From the NCBI GenBank assembly GCA_964539615.1, contig CAZIJP010000039.1, positions 1-18,875 of the forward strand: 18,875 nucleotides of DNA. Reading direction: 5' to 3'. Both the position numbers and the translations under genes were made by a program. Source of the stretch: CAYRFE01 sp964539615. GTDB taxonomy: Bacteria; Macinerneyibacteriota; Macinerneyibacteria; Macinerneyibacteriales; CAYRFE01. The notes below the pieces were generated by a model. That model saw only the letters and a list, made by a program, of their open reading frames with translations, made no database searches and was not told the DNA's origin. Of the stretch, positions 14,290 through 18,875 are shown piece after piece; the first letter of the stretch is position 1; the number at the start of each line of letters is the position of its first letter.

Positions 14290-15033
14290 ATGAAAGTACG
14301 GTTGAATAAACATTTAAAAGATCTCGGGATCGCTTCCCGCCGAAAAGCCGAAGAGTATATAACCGGAGGGTATGTGAAGGTCAATGGGAAAACGGTGACC
14401 GAACTCGGCACGGTGATCGATACCGATACCGATACGGTGGTTTGCGATTCTTTGTTTCCTACGGATTATGTGTATCTTGCTTATCATAAACCTGCAGGCG
14501 TGGTAACAAGTCGGAATGAAGATGAAGGAAAAACGGTTTTTGCCGATCTGCCGCAAATGGACGATCTTGCTTATGCTGGCCGCCTTGATAAAGACAGTGA
14601 AGGATTATTGATATTATCAAATGACGGGCGTTTTGTATATGCCGCGGCAAGCGCCGAAAATGAAAAAGAAAAAGAATATACGGTGTTCACCGATCAGCTT
14701 GTCATGGAAAGCATGCTTGATAAAATGCGTGCCGGAATGACCATCGATGGAAAGAAGACAAAACCCGCTCAAGCTAAACGGATCGGCGAACGGTCGTTCA
14801 CATTGATCATAACCGAAGGTATGAACAGGCAGATCAGAAAAATGGCTCAGAAGGTCGGTCTGAAAGTATTGCGGCTCATTCGAACGAGAGTTCATACGGT
14901 CGGTTTGAACAATCTATTGCCGGGGAAATGGCGATATCTGTCTTCAGAAGAGATCGAGTCGTTTCAAGTCTTAGTTCAGAAAGAAAACGGCGAAGGTCAG
15001 GAACAGCCAATATCGGAAACTGATAAGGAGTAA
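14290..15033 (+). CDS. rRNA pseudouridine synthase, RsuA/RluB/E/F family (RluF-like)
   Basis: Pseudouridine synthase of 247 aa. Residues 1-45 are an S4 RNA-binding domain (RLNKHLKDLGIASRRKAEEY, then GYVKVNGKTV). The catalytic domain has YHKPAGVVTS and the motif GRLDKDSEGLL with the catalytic Asp100. The later motif EGMNRQIRKM followed by LIRTRVHTVGL and LPGKWRYL most resembles RluF, which modifies U2604 of 23S rRNA in E. coli; assignment to RluF rather than RluB or RluE is a best guess. The start is the ATG at 14290, 1 nt after the DUF456 stop. A further in-frame start at 14254 would overlap the neighbour and adds a non-homologous leader. A triple CGATAC repeat (14418-14435) encodes part of DTDTDT. 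Confidence 0.9.
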   Translation: MKVRLNKHLKDLGIASRRKAEEYITGGYVKVNGKTVTELGTVIDTDTDTVVCDSLFPTDYVYLAYHKPAGVVTSRNEDEGKTVFADLPQMDDLAYAGRLDKDSEGLLILSNDGRFVYAAASAENEKEKEYTVFTDQLVMESMLDKMRAGMTIDGKKTKPAQAKRIGERSFTLIITEGMNRQIRKMAQKVGLKVLRLIRTRVHTVGLNNLLPGKWRYLSSEEIESFQVLVQKENGEGQEQPISETDKE

Positions 15034-15037
15034 ATTC

Positions 15038-15502
15038 ATGAAAACATTGATTGTATACACTACCAAGCATGGTTCTGTTGCCGCAGTAGCGCAAATGATA
15101 CAAGATAAAATTCCTGAAACGACCGTCGTGAATTGTATGACCGATATTGTCCCCCCGCTTGATTGCTATTCAACAATAATCCTTGGGGCGTCGATATATA
15201 TGGGTAAAATACAACCCGAAATGAAACATTTTATTGAAACACATCTTGATGTGTTGATGAAGAAAAAGATCGGTATATTTCTTTGTTCAGGGCGGGAAGA
15301 GCCGAATATTTTCCCCGATAATTTCCCTGCACGATTACTTGAACATGCAAGTATTGCCAGTGTTGTCGGGTATGCGTATTATACGGAAAAACTAAGCTTT
15401 ATTGAAAAACTTGCCGTGAAAGCGATCGCCGGCATCAAAGCGACCGAAGAAAAATTTAACCTTAAAAAGATCGATGACTTTGCGGCAAAGATAACCGAAT
15501 GA
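15038..15502 (+). CDS. Flavodoxin-domain protein, HemG-like
   Basis: FMN-binding flavodoxin-fold protein of 154 aa. The phosphate-binding loop is TTKHGSVAAVA (residues 8-18), followed by the usual hydrophobic strand IILGASIYMGKIQPEM that contacts the flavin. This resembles the Flavodoxin_5 group that includes menaquinone-dependent protoporphyrinogen oxidase HemG, but such proteins also occur in organisms without that role, and no haem gene is nearby. The AAGGAG ribosome site overlaps the end of the pseudouridine synthase gene 7 nt before the ATG. The downstream neighbour is another flavin-type oxidoreductase. Confidence 0.78.
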   Translation: MKTLIVYTTKHGSVAAVAQMIQDKIPETTVVNCMTDIVPPLDCYSTIILGASIYMGKIQPEMKHFIETHLDVLMKKKIGIFLCSGREEPNIFPDNFPARLLEHASIASVVGYAYYTEKLSFIEKLAVKAIAGIKATEEKFNLKKIDDFAAKITE

Positions 15503-15541
15503 TCTTGTCCGTTCAAATTATTTAAGTAAGAAAGGAAAACT

Positions 15542-16288
15542 ATGAAAGATGCCGGAAAAAATTTCGTCGAGCTCACAAAATATCCCAATATATCGGAAAG
15601 CGATCAGGAAAAGAAATTACCACAGCCGCCTTTAGAGGACGCGGCTATTGAGGGCAAAGAACATATTAAACTTCCTGACCCGAAAGACTTGGACCCGAAA
15701 GTATCGTTTAAAACGCTGGTCGACCAACGCCGCAGTGTGCGTGCATATGATAAGACCGCAATGACGCTTCTTGAATTATCATTTCTTTTATGGTGTACAC
15801 AAGGAGTAAAAGAAAGTACGACTCGTCCCGTTACGTTACGCACGGTACCGTCTGCAGGTGCTCGTCATCCTTTTGAGACCTACCTGCTGGTCAACAACAT
15901 CGACGGACTTGAACCCGGTTTATATCGTTATCTCGCTATCGAACATACACTCCAATTTATTCGCACAGGCTGTAAAACTGAATTGACTGAAGCCTGTCTT
16001 GGGCAGGAAATGGTTCCGCGTAGCGCTGTGACCTTTTTCTGGGCAGCGACCGTTTATCGTATGACATGGAGATATGTTGAGCGCGGTTTTCGTTACCTCT
16101 ATCTTGATGCCGGTCATGTTTGCCAAAATTTATATCTTGCGGCAGAAACGATAGATTATGGCGTTTGCGCTATTGCGGCGTATGACGATGATGCCGTAGA
16201 TAAAGCTATCGGGTTGGACGGACAAGAGCGTTTTACCGTTTACTGCGCAACGGTCGGAAAAAAACTCCCACCGAAAGCGAAAGGGTGA
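15542..16288 (+). CDS. SagB-type nitroreductase-fold oxidoreductase
   Basis: FMN-dependent dehydrogenase of 248 aa in the nitroreductase superfamily, nearest to the SagB/ThcOx group. Evidence: QRRSVRAYDKTAMTLLELSF (62-81, FMN-phosphate contacts and the first long helix), PSAGARHPFETYLLV (103-117), PGLYRY (125-130), and LDAGHVCQNLYLAAE (188-202). The N-terminal LPQPP stretch (27-31) is usual for this group. SagB enzymes oxidise azolines in thiazole/oxazole-modified peptides when paired with YcaO proteins, but many free-standing relatives have other, unknown substrates. No YcaO or precursor peptide gene is visible here, so peptide modification is not claimed. AAAGGA precedes the ATG, and the stop overlaps the upstream flank of pcp. 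Confidence 0.85.
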   Translation: MKDAGKNFVELTKYPNISESDQEKKLPQPPLEDAAIEGKEHIKLPDPKDLDPKVSFKTLVDQRRSVRAYDKTAMTLLELSFLLWCTQGVKESTTRPVTLRTVPSAGARHPFETYLLVNNIDGLEPGLYRYLAIEHTLQFIRTGCKTELTEACLGQEMVPRSAVTFFWAATVYRMTWRYVERGFRYLYLDAGHVCQNLYLAAETIDYGVCAIAAYDDDAVDKAIGLDGQERFTVYCATVGKKLPPKAKG

Positions 16289-16290
16289 AC

Positions 16291-16905
16291 ATGAAAATAC
16301 TGATGACCGGATTTGCACCCTTCGGCGGTGAAAAGACCAACCCGTCGTGGGAAGCAGTGAAATTATTGCCGGACGGCATGAACGATATCGAGATCGTAAA
16401 AGAATTGCTCCCGGTAACCTTTGCCGATGCGGGGAAACTTGTTTGTGAAGCGATCGACCGTCATGCTCCGCATTGTGTACTTTGCGTCGGGCAGGCCGGA
16501 GGACGAAGCGGCATTACCGTAGAACGTGTGGCGATCAATATCAATGATGCCGATATTGCCGACAATGCCGGTGTGACATTGTGCGATGTCCCCTGTGTAC
16601 CGAATGGTCCGGCAGCGTATTTTTCAACGTTGCCGATAAAAGAGATCGTATCTGCGGTCCGTTTCGCGGGGATTCCGGCTTTTATTTCCAATTCGGCCGG
16701 CACCTACGTTTGTAATCATGTGTTATATCACGCGCTTCATCACAGCGCTGTACATCAACGTGCGGTTCAAACCGTTTTCATCCACGTGCCGTTTCTTCCC
16801 GAGCAGACAGTTGATAAAAACGGTATAGCGTCCATGTCGCTTGCAGAAATCGTAAAAGCGTTGGAAATTGCCGTTTCGGTTTGTGCCCAATCACTAAAAA
16901 GCTAA
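16291..16905 (+). CDS. pcp: Pyroglutamyl-peptidase I
   Basis: Cysteine peptidase of family C15, 204 aa, which removes N-terminal pyroglutamate from peptides in the cytoplasm. The opening MKILMTGFAPFGGEKTNPS is diagnostic. The catalytic triad is present at the expected spacing: Glu78 in GITVERVAINI, Cys141 in SAGTYVCNHVLY, and His165 in FIHVPFLP. Length is slightly below the usual 205-215 aa. The ATG at 16291 has AAAGG 6 nt upstream; a GTG at 16285 overlapping the preceding stop is possible but less typical. It lies 2 nt after the SagB-type gene. Confidence 0.94.
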   Translation: MKILMTGFAPFGGEKTNPSWEAVKLLPDGMNDIEIVKELLPVTFADAGKLVCEAIDRHAPHCVLCVGQAGGRSGITVERVAININDADIADNAGVTLCDVPCVPNGPAAYFSTLPIKEIVSAVRFAGIPAFISNSAGTYVCNHVLYHALHHSAVHQRAVQTVFIHVPFLPEQTVDKNGIASMSLAEIVKALEIAVSVCAQSLKS

Positions 16906-16916
16906 GAAAGGCTGTT

Positions 16917-17657
16917 ATGAAACGATTCTATAAATATTTGTATTTGGTTTCGGGATTGTTGTTTTTATTTTATTTTCTTTTTCGGGTACATGTTGCGATT
17001 TTTCATAAGAGTTATGAGTTTATGTATTATCTTCTTATGGATATCGCATTCTTACCCATCGAAGTATTGTTGGTGACTTTGGTTGTAGATAAACTTCTCG
17101 CAGAACGAGAGAAAAAAGCCGTTCTTGATAAACTAATGATGGTTGTAGGCGTCTTTTTCAGCGAAACGGGGACAGAGCTTCTTAAACGATTTTCAAAAGC
17201 CGATTCCTCGATCAATGAGTTGCGCCAGTCTTTGATCATTTCGGTATCATCGGATGAGATGTGCCTGAAAACATTGAAAAAAACGTTATTGTCTTATAAA
17301 CCGACCGTTATTTTAAGCGAGATATCACTTCTCGAATTGAAGATCCTCTTAGTTGAAAAACGTGATTTTCTTACAAAACTTCTGGAGAATCCGATCCTTC
17401 TGGAGCATGAAGCGTTTACAGATCTGTTACAATCGGTGTTCCATCTTACGGAAGAGCTCTCACGACGGGAACATGTTGACACGCTTCATCCGAAAGATGC
17501 AGAACATATCACGATTGACGTTCACCGTGCATATACTGCTGTATTGCGCGAATGGGGCGCCTATATGGCATATTTAAAACGGGACTATCCGTATCTGTTC
17601 TCTTTCGCGGTGCGCACGAATCCCTTCAATGAACAAGCCCGGGTTGAGATCGATTAA
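16917..17657 (+). CDS. Unrecognised two-helix membrane protein
   Basis: A 246-aa protein that does not match a family I can name. Two hydrophobic helices lie at about residues 7-29 and 36-57, the second with LPIEVLLVTLVVDKLL. They are followed by a basic, mostly helical domain of about 185 residues with no Cys cluster, nucleotide-binding loop or other catalytic motif. The basic segment AEREKKAVLDK just after the second helix predicts that the large domain is cytoplasmic. The start at 16917 is supported by AGAAAGG; an in-frame start at 16881 would run through the end of pcp and put a polar leader before the first helix. It sits 11 nt after pcp. The function is unknown. Confidence 0.7.
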   Translation: MKRFYKYLYLVSGLLFLFYFLFRVHVAIFHKSYEFMYYLLMDIAFLPIEVLLVTLVVDKLLAEREKKAVLDKLMMVVGVFFSETGTELLKRFSKADSSINELRQSLIISVSSDEMCLKTLKKTLLSYKPTVILSEISLLELKILLVEKRDFLTKLLENPILLEHEAFTDLLQSVFHLTEELSRREHVDTLHPKDAEHITIDVHRAYTAVLREWGAYMAYLKRDYPYLFSFAVRTNPFNEQARVEID

Positions 17658-17675
17658 CATAAAGGCAGAATTATT

Positions 17676-18110
17676 ATGAATGACCCTACAATTGAAATTC
17701 GTATAATCCGTGAAGTCTCTGCTTGTGACATGATCGCTTTATATAAAGATGCCGGCTGGTGGGAAAACGGTGACGACATCTTAGAGGAGCATACGTTTTT
17801 TGTTGAGAAGATACCGCGCATGTCGTTTGTTTTTGCCGGGGCCTTTGACGGGTCAACGATGATCGGTATGGGCAGAGCCTTGTCTGACGGCATCAGCGAT
17901 GCGTATATCCAGGATGTGGTCGTTCTCAAGTCATACCGCGGTAAAGGCATCGGGAAAAAACTCATACAAGCGATAACGGCTGAATTGACGAAACGAGAGA
18001 TCGGCTGGATCGCGCTTGTAGCTGAGCCCGGCACGACACCGTTTTACGAAGGGCTCGGATTCAAACCTATGAAAAATTATATTCCGATGAAATTTGAAAA
18101 GGGCGAATGA
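17676..18110 (+). CDS. Small GNAT-family N-acetyltransferase
   Basis: Acetyltransferase of 144 aa. Core GNAT features are the strand DAYIQDVVVLKSYRG, the acetyl-CoA pyrophosphate loop RGKGIGKKL (88-96), and FYEGLGFKPM (123-132). The N-terminal YKDAGWW segment (23-29) is characteristic of short single-domain GNATs of the Acetyltransf_1 type. The substrate is unknown. An AAAGG ribosome site lies 10 nt before the ATG. It is unrelated in detail to the longer RimL-like enzyme at 13224. Confidence 0.88.
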   Translation: MNDPTIEIRIIREVSACDMIALYKDAGWWENGDDILEEHTFFVEKIPRMSFVFAGAFDGSTMIGMGRALSDGISDAYIQDVVVLKSYRGKGIGKKLIQAITAELTKREIGWIALVAEPGTTPFYEGLGFKPMKNYIPMKFEKGE

Positions 18111-18116
18111 AAGTAC

Positions 18117-18875
18117 ATGCTGCGTTATGTGTATGATGGAAGTTTTCTCGGATTTTTGACCTGTGTCTTTGAATCCTATCGTTTGAGATCTGATCCCGAA
18201 GAGATCACGGCAGAGAAACGTTTGGAACAGATACTGTTTGCCGAGGACGTTGCAGTTCAGACCGATGAAGAAAAAGCCGACCGTGTTTTTCAGGGATTGT
18301 TGAAAATTTCACCGGTTGTGCCGCATGACGTTTATTATGCCTATCTGACCGAGATCAAGGGAATAGAGCGGCATATCCTCCAATTCATCCGAAAAACGAT
18401 CGAAGCTAAAAAAAGCATTGCCGGCAATGTATCTGATGAGGATATTCGGTTGACGATGAAAGCCGCGCAAGGCGCCGGCGGAGAATCGCATATGTTCAAA
18501 GGACTATTACGTTTTACCGAACTTGCCGACGGTACATTGTACGGCCCGTTTGAACCGGATTACAATGTGGTGCCGTTGCTTTCATCACATTTCAAACATC
18601 GCTTACGCGGAAAGATATGGCTTATCCATGATACACGCAGAAATTGCGCAGCCTATTTCGACGGCAACGATATTGCTTTCTACGAAAATATCGAAGCGCC
18701 GATTCAGGATGCCGTGCAGGGAAAAGAGACAGTTGTTGCTGATAATGAGAATACCGTGCGAGAGTTATGGCGCGGCTATTTCCACAGCATCGCTATTAAA
18801 GAGCGCTTGAACCCTGCATTGCAGCGAAGCATCATGCCGAAGAAATACTGGAAATACCTGACGGAGAAATTATGA
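18117..18875 (+). CDS. TIGR03915/DUF4130 family putative DNA-metabolism protein
   Basis: A complete 252-aa protein whose TGA stop is the last three bases of the window. It follows the DUF4130/TIGR03915 pattern: the opening YVYDGSFLGFLTCVFESY, a middle MKAAQGAGGESHMFKGLLRF, and the C-terminal WRGYFHSIAIKERLNPALQ followed by MPKKYWKYLTE. The biochemical role is unproven. Family members are usually encoded beside a radical-SAM protein (TIGR03916) thought to act in DNA modification or repair, and are sometimes fused to a uracil-DNA-glycosylase-like domain. No strong Shine-Dalgarno sequence is seen; it starts 6 nt after the acetyltransferase stop and is probably translationally coupled. If the pairing holds, the radical-SAM partner should begin just outside the window. 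Confidence 0.88.
   Translation: MLRYVYDGSFLGFLTCVFESYRLRSDPEEITAEKRLEQILFAEDVAVQTDEEKADRVFQGLLKISPVVPHDVYYAYLTEIKGIERHILQFIRKTIEAKKSIAGNVSDEDIRLTMKAAQGAGGESHMFKGLLRFTELADGTLYGPFEPDYNVVPLLSSHFKHRLRGKIWLIHDTRRNCAAYFDGNDIAFYENIEAPIQDAVQGKETVVADNENTVRELWRGYFHSIAIKERLNPALQRSIMPKKYWKYLTEKL

Noticed and set aside
14418..14435. Three tandem copies of CGATAC
   Set aside because: A short in-frame repeat encoding part of DTDTDT in a variable stretch; too short to suggest phase variation, since a 6-bp unit would not shift the frame.
15542..16288. RiPP (thiazole/oxazole peptide) biosynthesis locus
   Set aside because: Only a SagB-type protein is present; there is no YcaO cyclodehydratase, precursor peptide or exporter in the window.
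16881..16916. Upstream start for the unassigned membrane protein
   Set aside because: It overlaps the 3' end of pcp; the ATG at 16917 has AGAAAGG in front and begins directly with the first membrane helix.

Overview
The window reads entirely on the + strand and is tightly packed: 21 protein-coding genes in at least three transcription units, with no gap longer than about 145 bases. No tRNA, rRNA, CRISPR array, insertion sequence or integrase was seen. The organism is a diderm (Gram-negative-type) bacterium, because one protein carries an OmpA-type peptidoglycan-binding domain with the residues that grip diaminopimelate. The moderate AT richness, relaxed lipoboxes and gene mix would suit a spirochaete or another environmental or anaerobic lineage, but the sequence does not settle the phylum.

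Region 1 (35-8222) is the most unusual part. A near-perfect sigma70 promoter (TTGACA, 16 bp, TATAAT) drives seven close-packed genes. They encode a lipoprotein solute-binding protein of the NMT1/TauA/SsuA type; a paralogue of it fused to a C-terminal OmpA peptidoglycan-binding domain; an ABC permease; an ABC ATPase; a membrane-anchored von Willebrand A (VWA) protein with an intact metal site; a three-part ATPase (PH-like, TerB-like and CbxX/SpoVK-type AAA+); and an exported calcineurin-like phosphoesterase. This looks like an import system combined with cell-wall tethering and a chaperone or stress module. Its substrate and purpose cannot be read from the sequence.

Region 2 (8223-10111) holds a soluble TPR-histidine kinase without a partner response regulator. 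Its promoter lies so close to the start codon that the mRNA may be leaderless. Region 3 (10149-13210) is a complete polar amino-acid ABC importer (binding protein, permease, ATPase, permease). It has its own promoter, a hairpin in the 5' leader, a perfect 12-bp inverted repeat at the start of the first permease gene, and a clear rho-independent terminator.

Region 4 (13224-18875) is a run of small housekeeping or accessory genes: two GNAT acetyltransferases, a DUF456 membrane protein, an RsuA/RluF-family pseudouridine synthase, a flavodoxin-like protein, a SagB-type nitroreductase-fold oxidoreductase, pyroglutamyl-peptidase I, an unrecognised membrane protein, and a TIGR03915/DUF4130 putative DNA-metabolism protein whose stop codon is the last base triplet of the window. 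The first gene of this run starts directly after the terminator, with no visible promoter of its own.

All functional calls come from reading motifs by eye; no database search was run.
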